DNA of 64,000 nt from Magnolia sinica (lineage: Eukaryota > Streptophyta > Magnoliopsida > Magnoliales > Magnoliaceae), in assembly GCF_029962835.1 (NCBI RefSeq), contig NC_080588.1, positions 68,726,501 through 68,790,500 on the forward strand, read 5' to 3'. The notes under the pieces were generated by a model. It worked only from the letters and a program-made list of their open reading frames with translations, was not told the origin of the DNA and did no database searches. This document shows positions 25,374-37,043 of the stretch, piece by piece (position 1 is the stretch's first letter; the number at the start of each line of letters is the position of its first letter). Made by a program: the position numbers and the translations under genes.

Positions 25374-27799
25374 TTATTCTGTTTCTTCTTCACCTGATCT
25401 GTGAAGGTGACCCTTCCAACTATAGCTCTCTGATTTCCCCTCATCGTCTTCCCCACTGTCACCACCTGTAGTGGAGATTCCTCGGGTAGCCGCGGCCAAC
25501 TGAAGAGGACCTTGAGGGGAGCCAGATTGCGAATTGCTCTGCTTTGAGGCCTGGTAATTGTCATGCGGGGCCCATCCCATTACAACAACCTGTTGGCTTG
25601 CCCCAGCTAATGTAGAAGCCGGGAGTCGCCGCGTATGCAATCGATACTTCTGAAACAACAGAATAGATCATCAACCATCAATATCTTTTTTTTCTTTTTC
25701 TTTTTTTTTTAAAGGTAATTGTAATTTTATATATATATAAGAAAAAAAAAAAAAAGAGGGGAAATGGTGTGAAAGCTACTAACTGAGACCCGTCATCAAT
25801 ATCCCAAGAACCAAAAACAGAAAATGGGAAAAAAAAAAAAAAGAAGAAAAAAAGATAGAGGGCAAAAACCCACCTGCAAATGACTCTTTACTTCATCATT
25901 GGTCAGCCCTTCGACCTTCATCAGTTCTCTGATCTGTTTAGGAGTAGCAACTGCAAAAAAAAATAAAAATAATTATAAACACTAACTATAGCCCAAAAAT
26001 CCAGATTCATGAAAAGATCAAATTTTCTGTGAATTAATTTAAAATTTTACATTTTCATAGGTTCAAGAAAGCATTGCTTAAAAGAGAATAGATGGAGATC
26101 AGGTATGTCATGCAGATTGAATGGTATGGCTTAATATTAATTTCCATATGTGCACATTCAAGAATAGTTTTTTCTATTTTCTACATCGTTTGATAGTTTG
26201 ATCTGCTTTGAGTCTAGCTATATTTTCCTTTTGGCAATTCAAAATATCCAAAACAAAAAAGAATACTTTCACAATTTTAACAACCCACCAATTTCTTCTT
26301 TTGCAAATTCAATTAGCTAAAAATTGAACAACCCCATATAAAAATAAACAAAATTTTGAAAATTTTACTTCATAAAATTCCATCTTCATATGTCCAAGAA
26401 GACTTAAAAAAAAAAAAAAAAACAGCCAAAACCCATTAACCCAAAATTCATTCGACAATTCCAATTTCCAAATCTTCAAAAGCTTTTACCAAAAAAAAAA
26501 AAAAAAACCAAAATAATTAAGGAAAAAATCAAAACCCAAAATTCTACTGTATTTTCAACTAAATCCAAGAATTTTCAGTCCCCAATTTCCATTTTTCACA
26601 CATTCAGGACAAGATTTTTTATTGAGTTTTTTTTTTTTTTTTGGGTCGGTTCTAACCTTGTGAACCCCCAAGCTGTTGTAGAGCATTGACGAACCGCCGG
26701 TGTAATTCCGGCGACCAGCACCTCCTTGCCTTCCTCGGAGTCTGCAGCTGCGTATTCGACTGGCCACTTGCTACTGCTGCCATTGCCGGAGATAGAGTAG
26801 ACCTGCTGCCACTCTTCGAATTCAAAGTGCTTGCACCCAATTCAGAATTTGGGTTCTTAATTCCGGGAGATAGAAGAGAAAGGTCTGATATTGGTGAAAC
26901 CTCTTCCACCTCCTTTCTCTGGCTCCCTGGAAAACTCGGCAACCCCTTAAATGGGGTAAATGCCCCTCCATTGGCCCTATATTTAGTACCTAAGAATCCA
27001 TTTTCGTTGACGGACTGATCAAGTTCTTCCACTTTCTGCTGAAGAACAAAAACCCAATTACGAAATTTCTACGACAAAAGAAAAAATATCATTTTTTTTT
27101 TCACAAAATTCATTTTTTATTTACCTCTTTCACATCTATAGGTTTAACTTTTCCGTTGCTGTGATGGTCATTTATACAACAATCACTCCATAATTGAGCA
27201 GAGCTCATCCAGTTCATCTTCTCCCTGGAATCCTTTTCCTTTTTTACATCCGCATCTTCATCCAATTTGCTTTTTATGGGCATAAATTCCTCCAAAACAG
27301 GACTAGCTTTTGAATCTGCATTTACGTTCGATAATCTGCATCGCATTTCCTCCTCTTTAACAGCTTCAATCGCTGCACCAAAAAAAAACAAAAAAACCCA
27401 TAAAAAAAAAAAAAAACAACTCATTTATCAAAATCCATCAAAATCAAAACTACCTCCGAAAATTTAAAAAACCCAACAAAAAACAAGAAATTAAGAAAAC
27501 CCATTTCTCAAGATCTATCAAAAACCAAAACCCACATCTCAAAAAATCCAAAATAAAAATAATAATAATAAAAATGAACACCCACCGTCATTCAACAAAA
27601 GCATGCAAAGAGGAAGCTCGCGTTTAAAGGCGTCGATCTTCCTCCTCTCTTCTTCCAAACATTCAACATACTCTTCAAATTTCGACAGCCTATTCTTGCA
27701 ATCCTCGATCCCCGAAACCTCTCTAAGAAATCCGCTGATTGTTTTGGGTACAAAACAAGGCTTAAAATCCAAGCTCAGCTCAGATGAAACAGCTCCCAT
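25374..27799 (-). CDS. HRS1/HHO (NIGT1-type) GARP transcription factor
   Basis: Five exons: 27799-27586, 27372-27125, 27038-26657, 25950-25874 and 25649-25374. All have GT-AG junctions and matching phases; the total is 1197 nt, or 398 residues. The N-terminus [14 protein letters not shown]...[10 protein letters not shown] and the acidic coiled stretch ending [17 protein letters not shown] (about 1-72) are the HHO family signature. The Myb-like GARP DNA-binding domain spans about 256-315 ([45 protein letters not shown]) and is split over exons 3-5, as is usual. The C-terminus has GPLQLAA and an acidic [18 protein letters not shown] tail. HHO/NIGT1 proteins are nuclear repressors linking nitrate and phosphate responses; whether this is an NIGT1 (HHO1-4) or HHO5/6 orthologue is not settled here. 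Exon 3 could start three bases later (CAGCAG acceptor). Confidence 0.93.
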
Positions 27800-27875
27800 C
27801 TCTCCTCTCTCTTTCCTTTCCCAAATCAATCTCTCGCTGCAGAAAAAAGGGGCGAAATGCAAGAAGAGAAGATGG

Positions 27876-27883
27876 TATATATA
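27876..27883 (-). promoter_or_regulatory. TATA box of the GARP gene
   Basis: TATATATA lies 77-84 bases upstream of the ATG at 27799, in a CT-rich leader. It is the only good TATA match close to this start. Confidence 0.6.
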
Positions 27884-28088
27884 CAAGAAAATGGGTGTCA
27901 AAACCGGAATCCGAGATCCGAAAAGCGGTTTTTGAAAACCAGGAAAAGGGGCATTAAAATACGAAGATTCGGTTGGAAGGGGCGAAGGAAAACGCCCGGT
28001 TTTCTTTTCGACAACTCTCCTTACTCCACAGTCGCGTCGTCGCATATATCATATTAAAGCGGAAGAAACCGGATCCGTATCATATCGG

Positions 28089-28610
28089 TAGCGGTTGGAT
28101 GCGGCCCAGTCTCACCCAATACGATACGGTCGTGATCGTGGGGCCCACATATATGTATCTGTAGTATATCCATTCCGTTACTCTGTTTTTATAGATTATT
28201 TTCAAAATTTTTGGAAAAAATTAATACTATAAAAATCTCATGTGGACCACACTATGGTGATTTAACCCCACCATTAAAAACTTTCTACGGCCTAATATGA
28301 TTTTTATTTTTCATCCAACCCGTTGATAAGGTCATAATAGTTTTTATTAAGGTAAAAAACAAATATCAAGTTTATCCAAAACTTCTGTAGCCCACAAGAA
28401 ATTTTTAACGGTCAGTTACCACTATTTCCCGTAGTCTTGAGTGTGGTCCATCTGAGATTTTTAACTAATTACTTTTTTAGTTAATGTCCTAAAACTAAGT
28501 GGAAAAACGGATGGACCGTGTGGATATTATATAGATACATCAAGTTGGGCCCCACAGTCAGGGATGTACAGTTATAATTTAGGTTGGGGCTGCAACTAAT
28601 CCACTCCCTT
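28089..28610. mobile_element. Fold-back MITE upstream of the GARP gene
   Basis: A 522 bp inverted-repeat element is flanked by TCATATCGG on both sides (28080-28088 and 28611-28619). The arms read GTGGGGCCCACATATATG and CATCAAGTTGGGCCCCAC. Its nearer end is 290 bases upstream of the start codon at 27799, so it sits in the proximal promoter. Confidence 0.75.
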
Positions 28611-28619
28611 TCATATCGG

Positions 28620-29579
28620 CCCAAATGCAACGCGTCTGTTTTTAGTGGATTCTTTTGGAAGAATCTATCCCAATATTCACGTGGTTAAGATCCTGTCCGT
28701 TGAGTAGGTGAAGATGATGGGAGACATGCTTGGCCCATTAGTCAAGTAGGCCATTCCCATCATCGATAGCATGGACGGTTAGATGGGAAAATAGTTGTTT
28801 ATGGGTTCTAATCTATCATGTTGGCACGTGAGACACGTTCATCTCTTTTATCTTTGTGTGAGTCGGTGTTTTATTTTTTTTTCTTCTTTCTTTTAATTTC
28901 TTGCTTTTCAAGATTCTTCCCAAGGGTAGGTAGACTTTCTTGGTGTAATATTCTTTGCTTTTAGCTTTATTATTATTATTTTTAAATTTATTTTATTTAC
29001 TATAGAATTGTTTTTGGGTTTTGAACGAATTGCTGAAATCATCCGTACCGTAGAAGTTGCTCACTAGTAAAGATCTCCCTCGGACACCCATGTAATCTTA
29101 ATGTGGACCACTTGATAATCTAGACCGTTCCTTTGGAAAATCTTATAAGCATGCCCAACATATAAGAATCTTATTAGTTATTTATTACGAAAATATATGA
29201 GAAGGTTAAAAGAAAAGGTGCTTTTTTTTTTTTAATAACTTAGAAGGGTTAAAGCATGTATTTGATATGCATTATTTATTATAATGAAGTCTATGTGGAG
29301 TGGAATCGGAAAATTAGTTTAAGCATTCTTCAATTGGGATTAATCGGAATTTAACAATTCAGTAGTCAGAATCATCAAATAGCATTTGGCAACATGCATT
29401 AAAAAGAGACTGAGTAATAGAGATGACTATAAATTGGGAATTACAGTACCAATGAAAGGTCTGATAACATGACTTCAGGGATGACTTTAAATTATTATAA
29501 AATACACGTGAAATGAAACCACACGATATTCTTGTAATTTTAAAAAATTGCTTTTCACTACTCCCAAACATCCCATCAG
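28620..29579. other. Intergenic, no gene recognised
   Basis: AT-rich DNA with poly-T runs. No coding region is supported. Confidence 0.45.
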
Positions 29580-30032
29580 AGTAGATTAGGTGTTACCCCG
29601 AGTAACACATTAATGGGTGTTAACCTTGCCATGTGGGGCCCACTTTGATGAATGTGTTATATATCCTTGAGATGAAGCCATAGGAAAAGGTGGTGAATAA
29701 CTATTAAAAACTTTTTTAGGCTAAAAAACTTTAGATCAAGCATGTATTTATATTTTTCTTAATCCAATTTTGGCTAACCCTATCACCAGGTCTAATTGAC
29801 CTTATCAATGGATTGGATGGCAAATAAACATTACATATCTACTTAAGAATGATAGTCATCCAATCACCATTATTTCCTGTGATATGTTCCACCTAAGATT
29901 TATATCTGCTTAATTTTTGGGACCATGCTCTAAGATAAGCTATAAAAACCAATGTATGGCACGTATATACCACAAATTATTAAGGTGGGCCCACAATAAG
30001 GTTAACACCCACTAAGTAACACCTAAACCGCC
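29580..30032. mobile_element. Fold-back MITE, GGGCCCACC family
   Basis: The left arm contains TTAGGTGTTACC, GGGTGTTAACCTT and GTGGGGCCCACTTTGATG. The right arm is the inverted copy (TTAAGGTGGGCCCACAATAAGGTTAACACCC...GTAACACCTAA). Boundaries are approximate and no target duplication is evident. Confidence 0.55.
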
Positions 30033-30125
30033 TATTCACACAATTCATGTACCCTAACAATCTCCAAAAGACACTTTTTTGGCACATTAAAATATGTAAT
30101 GAAAGAGATTCTTTGGATATTAAGG

Positions 30126-30245
30126 TGGGTCCTTACTCTTGCTCCGGCAGTGGACTCCCAAGAGTTTCAACAAGGGTTCAAGTACCCATAGGTGGTGAAA
30201 TTCCACTAGGGGGTGTGTGTGCACGTGTTAAAAAAAAAAAAAAAG
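30126..30245 (+). mobile_element. tRNA-derived SINE, copy 2
   Basis: This has the same body as copy 1 (GAGTTTCAACAAGGGTTCAAGTACCCATAGGTGGTGAAATTCC, split by small changes), then GGGGTGTGTGTGCACGTG and a 15-base A tail. Confidence 0.65.
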
Positions 30246-30765
30246 TAAAAAAAAATAATAATTAAAAATGAATCTTTTATACGAGCGGCTTTACATATGA
30301 ATCTTTTATACGAGCGGCTTTACAAAAAGGCTCAGGGTGAATTGCGCAGTTCCGATTCAATGTACAGCTAATATGTAGTATCTTTCTTCGCAATATACCG
30401 AACAAAAGAGAATATGGCAAACATTGGTTTTGTAGGCCCTACTATCAATAAACCATGTTTAGAAAATTTTCGAAAATTAATATGAATGACTGTTGCATTT
30501 CTCTAACTTTTTCAATGCATGTCACAAATTAAAAAGTTAGGGTTATCCTCCCAAGGATATTTTTTGAGTCCATGGTAATGTCCACCGTAGCAACTTATAA
30601 CTCTTTGAATAAAAAACCATGACCCCACCTATAGAACCTAAGGGCCCCAAGGATAGCACCGTACAAATCCCAGGGGTCAAGGACGACAGTACCAACGGTT
30701 TTAGTAGGGCCCTTGGGAGGACGTGGGTCCCATCGGATTACGTTAATATTGTGGGGCCAACAGAT
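30246..30765. other. Intergenic, with a 29 bp tandem duplication at its start
   Basis: The words GAATCTTTTATACGAGCGGC and TTTACA repeat back to back at 30269-30325. No gene is seen. Confidence 0.5.
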
Positions 30766-31089
30766 TAATGCGGGGGCATTTTCACACCGGGTTCAAGTGG
30801 GGATATAGGAGCACACTCGGGGTGGGTGGCCCATATAACCCATGAATTTGAGGCCCGTGTGAGGAGGAGCTCATAGATTTGGGGCCCATGAGGGGGCGGA
30901 ACCTATGGATTTGGGGCTTATGAAAATGGTTCGGCCGAGGACTTAACCCATGGATTTGGGGCTCACGAGAATGGTTCAGACGATGACCTAACTCATAAAT
31001 TTGGGACCTGGGATATGAGATAAAGGAATAAATCTGTCATTCTCTATCGATTTGAGCTTTTAAAGCAACCGGTTAATTGTCCTGCATCA
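30766..31089 (+). mobile_element. Solo LTR of the TRIM-like family
   Basis: This 324 bp segment runs from TAATGCGGGGGCATTTTCAC to GTTAATTGTCCTGCATCA, matching both ends of the LTR at 3525-3862 but lacking that copy's internal duplication. There is no primer site or partner LTR, and the flanking five bases do not match. Confidence 0.7.
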
Positions 31090-32507
31090 ACTTGACATCC
31101 AATGGTCGAATTTTAAATCACTGATGTGCTTGATTCGCTAGACATGGTAGAATTTAATATGTCCTACTAAACTGGCCCCACAAAAAAATTTACATGATCA
31201 GCAACTCCTATCCATCTAAAATTCATCCTTCTTTCTATTTATTGTGGTCCACTGTTATACTTGTCCCTTAACGGTTCATTTAGTCCCAAAAGTGTTTATT
31301 TCTTGTGGGCTTTGTTAATTAACAGTAAAGGGTCATCCTTTCTACCTGACCATGCGATGATCCTAACCACTCGTGCAGAAGTTTCCACTTCCACTGAACA
31401 AACATCCATACCATCCACATAACCGTGAGTTTTAGAAACTACTTTTTTGACCGTTCATCTGAAATGTGTCCAAAGGGATGGCCTGAATCTCTTCAAATTA
31501 ATGTTCAAACAAACTTAATTAAGTCATTTGTGAGTTGCAAGTGTTTATTAATTAATCTTTAATTAAGTATAATAAAATCATTTAAAAATTCAAGGGCATA
31601 AATATAAATTCAGTGAAAACAGCTGGCATTTTGTAGAGACTTTCATTCAATAATTCTTTGCCCTTTCAGGCGTGAAGTGGTACCGAAAGAAAAGGATTAT
31701 CCAATGGGGGTATTAAAGACTATATACATCCAAGTAGATTTCGACACGTGTATTAGTCACCTGAATGAGCGGTGAGATTCTCTCTGTTGCTGCCGCTTCA
31801 TGGAGATGCTTTTCACGGTTCCGATGGAATCGTTACTTCGAGACCTCATGATTCGGTATTCCTTTTTTATATTTTATTTTTTAAAAAAAATACTCTTTCT
31901 TTGATTCCGTTCTATGCTCGTCCTTTTTCTGTCGAGCACATCTGAATTTTGACGTGGAGGAAGGGAGAGAGAAAATGATGTATAACAATGCTAGTTTACC
32001 ACCGTTTTTAAGTTGTGGTATCTTTTCTTTCTTTTTTTCTTTTCTTTTCTTTTTTTTAACACACGCACACACACCCCCACACACTCACGCCACACGCACA
32101 CACACCCCACACACGCACGCCGTGGGATTTCACCACCGTGGGTACTCGAACCCTTGACCCGGTGTTGAAACTCCAGGGTGTTGTGGTATCTTATCTTGTG
32201 CATGAGGTGAATGTGTGTTGATCTTAGCCGTTTAAATATGATGAATTAAGTATTAGCCGTGGAAATATCTCTATATTCTATATTAAAAAAATACTAAATA
32301 TTAACCATAGATTTCATGGTTGTAATGGTTCTTCCGTCCGTTCGATTATGTCAATATGCTCCATCTGAATTTGGCCCAACGATTCGATGGTTTAGATTTA
32401 TAGGCGTTGATGCCGAGTGGATGTTGGATGAAACAATACATCTAAAAAAATATAGTTGAACTAACACATTAGTGTTGATAGGCCGGCATTATGCAACTTT
32501 TTGCATG
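31090..32507. other. Intergenic, containing an inverted SINE
   Basis: No gene is recognised. A minus-strand SINE is annotated separately at 32050-32190; the rest is unassigned. Confidence 0.45.
32050..32190 (-). mobile_element. tRNA-derived SINE, copy 3, minus strand
   Basis: On the minus strand it has GAGTTTCAACACCGGG, GGGTTCGAGTACCCACGG, TGGTGAAATCCCAC and an expanded, partly duplicated GTGTGTGGGGTGTG region. It ends in an A run, seen as T residues near 32050. The 5' end, including most of the A box, is missing. Confidence 0.6.
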
Positions 32508-33110
32508 TGTGCCAGATGTCTTGAATCTGACATTTTTTGATATGCTTGATCGATCGTGGGACTGGCACGACTAGTCAAGGGAGCTACACGATTGGTCATG
32601 GCCCGCTCGACTCAAAGTCTAGCAAGCTCAGTTTTTTGGTGTCCAGAATGCTCGACCGGTTGAGGGGATTGCACGACCTTACTCGACCTGTCGTGGCTAT
32701 CCTTCGACCAGTCGAGGTTACGCAGATTAGAGTCCGGATCTTATGCGGACTACGGAAATCTGAGGCAGTTTCGCAAGGGGGTGAAAGGGAAGTTTCCAAA
32801 ACTATAAATAGGGGTCCCTAGGGCCATTTTAAGGTGATTCTAAAGCTTTCTAAAAGTTTTTCAAGAGTTCCTAAATGGTTCTGGGGTTATCAAAAGGTGT
32901 AACAAGGGTGAGATTTGAGGTTGTTCGAATCGAGTAAGTCATTTCTCTTATAATCTCTTTTCATAGTGGATTTCCATCGCTTTATGCCGTAGTTTTTTCT
33001 CACAAGGGTTTTCCACATTAAATCTTTGTGTTCTTTTGTGATTGCTTGTTACTATTGAATTACTATCCTAGATCTAGATCTGTGTGATTCCGCAATATAA
33101 ATCCCTAATA
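32508..33110 (+). repeat. Left copia LTR
   Basis: It starts TGTGCCAGATGTC, has CTATAAATAG near 32802 as a likely TATA box, and ends GATTCCGCAATATAAATCCC. It is closely similar to 39801-40394. Confidence 0.8.
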
Positions 33111-33165
33111 AGCAGTATCAAAGTAATCGTTGGGGCACAGATCTGAATCTGAGTGATTAGTAATA

Positions 33166-34060
33166 ATGGGAAGTACTAGGTATGAGATTGAGAAGTACTC
33201 AGGGAAAAATAATTTTGAGTTATGGAAGATCAAGATGATGGGTTTCTTAATTAAGCAAGGCGAAGATGGTGCTCTTGAGGAGTGAAAGTCTACTATGACT
33301 AATGGTGATTGGAATACTCTTGCTAAGAAGGTCTTATCATCGATCCGTTTATGTTTTACGGATGAAGTTCTCTACAACGTCATGAGAGAGAAAACTGCGG
33401 TTAAGTTATAGGCGAAGTTAGAAGATGTTTATGCGAAAAAATTCTCTGAAAATTGCCTGCACTTGAAGCGGCAGTGGTATAACTTCAAGATGACAAATGG
33501 TGGAGATATAGAGGCTTACATCAGTAACTTTAATAAATTGGTTTACAAATTGCTGGATATGGAGGAAGTGATGAAAGATAAAGAACAAGCACGTATGTTG
33601 CTGAATTCTCTTTTGGTGCTAATTTCACAGGAAATCTGGTTCAGCACTAGATAATTCTCGTCTAATTTCTAAAGGATTTGGTCCTTAGTGATTTCTGCTT
33701 GAGTTGGTACTCAGCTCTTTATACGGATTTTTCCGAGACATTACAGACAGAAATTTTGAACAAGATACAGGTTCTTCAGGTTCTAGATCCAAATCCAAGG
33801 GCAAGGGTAAAGGAAAGATAAAGTGCTGGAATTGTGAGAAGGAAGGACATGTGAAGAAGGATTGTGAAAATCCTAAATCGAAGGAAAAAATTCTTAAGCT
33901 TCGTACATGAAGGCCAATGCTGCCACATCAGATGGATCGAGGTGTGATGGTGATGTTTTGTCTGTGTCTTCGCTCAGATGGTCATACGATAATCGTAAGG
34001 ATGAGTAGATGCTAGACACAGGGGCATCTTTTTACATGACTCCTCATCGGAGTTGGTTCG
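33166..34060 (+). pseudogene. Copia gag and start of protease
   Basis: Reading from ATG at 33166, this gives a UBN2/Retrotran_gag_2-type capsid (NNFELWKIKMMGFL, later QWYNFKMTNGGDIEAYI). A CCHC zinc knuckle follows at about 33824-33865 (CWNCEKEGHVKKDC), then the protease active site LDTGAS near 34013. In-frame stops occur early (GALEE* and VKL*) and after 33652, with a frame change before the knuckle. The protease is cut after RSWF by the solo LTR at 34061. Not functional. Confidence 0.85.
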
Positions 34061-36078
34061 TGTCACGCCCCAAACTCGGAAACCGGGTTCACAAAATTTT
34101 CGATTGTCGAATCCAGTGCCGACAACCTCCGTAGAACCCCATTCTCGGCTCTCGGCACCCATTTACCAAGTTCCGATCCTAGGATCCTACAATGAGGATT
34201 TCTAATATCAATTTGATCCACAATGAGCATAACCATAAGCATAACCCACGAACAATAACCACAAGAATACCGTCACAAATCCACTATGATCAAAAACTTT
34301 GAATACAGCGCGTATGAAGGGAAATAAAGATAATGATAATAACAGAAACTCTAAGAGCTCGGCTGCACACTCCAACTGCGACAAGGCTACGGTTGCATTC
34401 TGGCGTCACCTGCATGCATCAATCGTGCATAAACTTATAGAAAGCTTAGAGGGTGGTGTAAGTGTGTGCGCAATATGAGCATGCTCAGAATGTAAGGTCA
34501 GAGTAATGCAGAATCATGCTGATGAGTACATGAATGCAATCAGATGTACCAAGGCTATGCGGTGCATGATATGAATGCTATCGGCCATAACACGGCCATG
34601 CAATGCGAGATGCAACTTAAGCATGCCAATCCTCATCATATATTAGTACAGTTCTCATTCTAGATAATCACCGGGGTTCAGTACACTCCAAATGGCACTG
34701 CCGCTCTCCTAGCCACACAGTCCAAGTGAGCGTAAGAAACCTTACTATCCGCCTGACCAATAGTCTACCGATACCTATCTGGCACGTCGATAGCGGACCC
34801 ATTCACGAGCTGGTCAAACTCAGCCTAGCATTGCCCCATACTCTCGGTCGAGTAAGGCCATACCCCTTTCCAACCGACCACGACACACTGGGAGACGCGG
34901 CCTCCTGGTATTTGGCCCTCGTGCACTCATATATCCACTTGGTCTCGACGTTGGAATCATCCTCTGGTACCATCGGGTTTAGAGATTTTCACCCAGGGAC
35001 ATCTATGACGCCCCGATACTTAATAACAATATTTTTGGTATCCAATCTAGCCACCCACAATGTGTCTGTGAAGGCTATGGCCCTGATGTCGCTAAGGCAT
35101 ACAATAATCATAATCACACAAATGCAAGTGCATGAATCATACTATCAAACATGCAACAATCCTGCGCGTATTATGTGCTCATGAAGGGTAACCCTGCCTA
35201 TCAGGGAGCCCATAAATAATCTGCCCGAAAGCATATGCTATAATCAGTCACTCCTCATATCAAGTATACATATGATGCGTATGATCATGAATCATGGTCT
35301 ATACTAAACATGTTATGGGGTGAGGGGCTCTGTCATAACGAAGACGGGCCTAGACGGCCTACGTGCTACAAGTATGGGCCTATCAATGGGCCCTAGGGAG
35401 AGTCATAATGTGGACATTTAACCAACATTATCTTTACAATTTGGATGTCAAACTATCATTGCTCCGAAGGCATAGCCCGTTATAAAGGTCAACACATACA
35501 CCATGGTGGAATCACACTACAATGGGCCTTACGTACGCCCTATTGGACCTTGACCCATGGGCCTCCAGTACATCAAATGGGCCTCATACATGAGTCTCGT
35601 ATGTATATCAAGGTGGGCCTCAACAACGGTCCACAAATACATCAAGGTGGGCCTCCTCAATTGGGCCTTATAAATATTAAGGTGGGCCTCAACAAACGAC
35701 CAGACAAATGGGCCCCAGGTATATCAAATGGGTCACACCCAAATTATAAGTGGTGACAATGATTTCCACCGTTAAAATTCCCAAGGTCCACGATAACATT
35801 TATTTCCCATCCAATCTGATCATAAGGTCACAATGACTTGTGATTTTAATGGTGGATGGTCAAACCCACTGATTTCTATAGTGTGGTCCACCTAATCCTA
35901 GATCTACCTTATTTTTAGTCTCAAACCGTGAGACGGGCTTTCAAAATGGTTGGATGATTGGGATGCAACACATGCATCATGGTAGGTCCCATAGGGATGG
36001 ACGGCATAGATAAATCACATACCTCACGGTAGGGGTCCCCATTGATGAGAGGTGTAGGTACAAGACATACATTAGTGG

Positions 36079-36370
36079 GTCCCATGTGGGGCCCACCACA
36101 ATGTCTATTTTCCACCCAAACTGTGGATAAGATCACACAGACATGGGGGCCCACCGAAATGTTTATTTTCCACCCAACCTATGGAAAAGGTCACACAGAC
36201 CTGGGCCCACCATAATATTTATTTTCCATCCAACCTATTGATAAGGTCATGTGGACCTGGGGGCCCACTATAATATTTATTTGCATCCAACCTGTCGATG
36301 GGGTCACGTGGACCTAGGGCCACCGTAATGTTTATTTATCATCCAATCTGTTCATAAGGTCACGTGGACT
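36079..36370. repeat. Tandem array of about 58 bp units
   Basis: Five units, each with GGGCCCACC-like starts, TTTATTTTCCATCCAACCTG and AAGGTCACGTGGACCTG. The homologous LTR has six units at about 57805-58150. Confidence 0.75.
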
Positions 36371-36966
36371 TGTATGAAGAGGAAAAACAAATTTCATATC
36401 AATACAAAACTTCCGTGGAAACCCAAAAAGGGTTTCAATGGCAGACGTCCAATCCCTACTGTTTCCTACCGTGTGGGCCACCTGAGTCCCATGTACAGCC
36501 GATTTTTGGGATGGCCCACTGTCAGAGGGGACCCGACAAAATGCATGGTGTGGATGATCGACACTCATCATGGTGGGGCCCATGGCTAGGACTGTGGGTC
36601 CCTACCAGGTCATCCGTCTGTCAGGCGCAGGCGTTTTGCAGTAGCAGCGTCAGCGCTGCCTCCCCCTTTTTTTTATTTGGGTTTTCTTGAGGTTTTGCGT
36701 AGGTGGGGCCCGCATCAGGGAAATTGGACCCGGCCATTGGTTTCCATGTCTCCCTACACACTTATCAAGCCCAATGTTGGGTATATTTCGGTGTGCAGAA
36801 GTATCGATGTGTATTTCAACGGCAAAGATTATTATTCTTAATGCTATGGGCCGCTAGGAACTCAGATTCAATTTATTTTTCGGCTCAACGCCTAAAATGA
36901 TCTAAGGAAGAGGATGGACGGCTTGGATTTTATACATACATCCAGGTGGGGTCTGCATGAGCGGTC

Positions 36967-36968
<2 letters not shown>

Positions 36969-37037
<69 letters not shown>
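36969..37037. repeat. (TA)n microsatellite
   Basis: About 34 TA units inside the solo LTR. The related copy at 49579-59947 lacks it. Confidence 0.95.

Positions 37038-37043
<6 letters not shown>

Noticed and set aside
27603-27935. Plus-strand frames over the GARP gene first exon
   Set aside because: Antisense shadows of a well-supported five-exon gene with matching splice phases.
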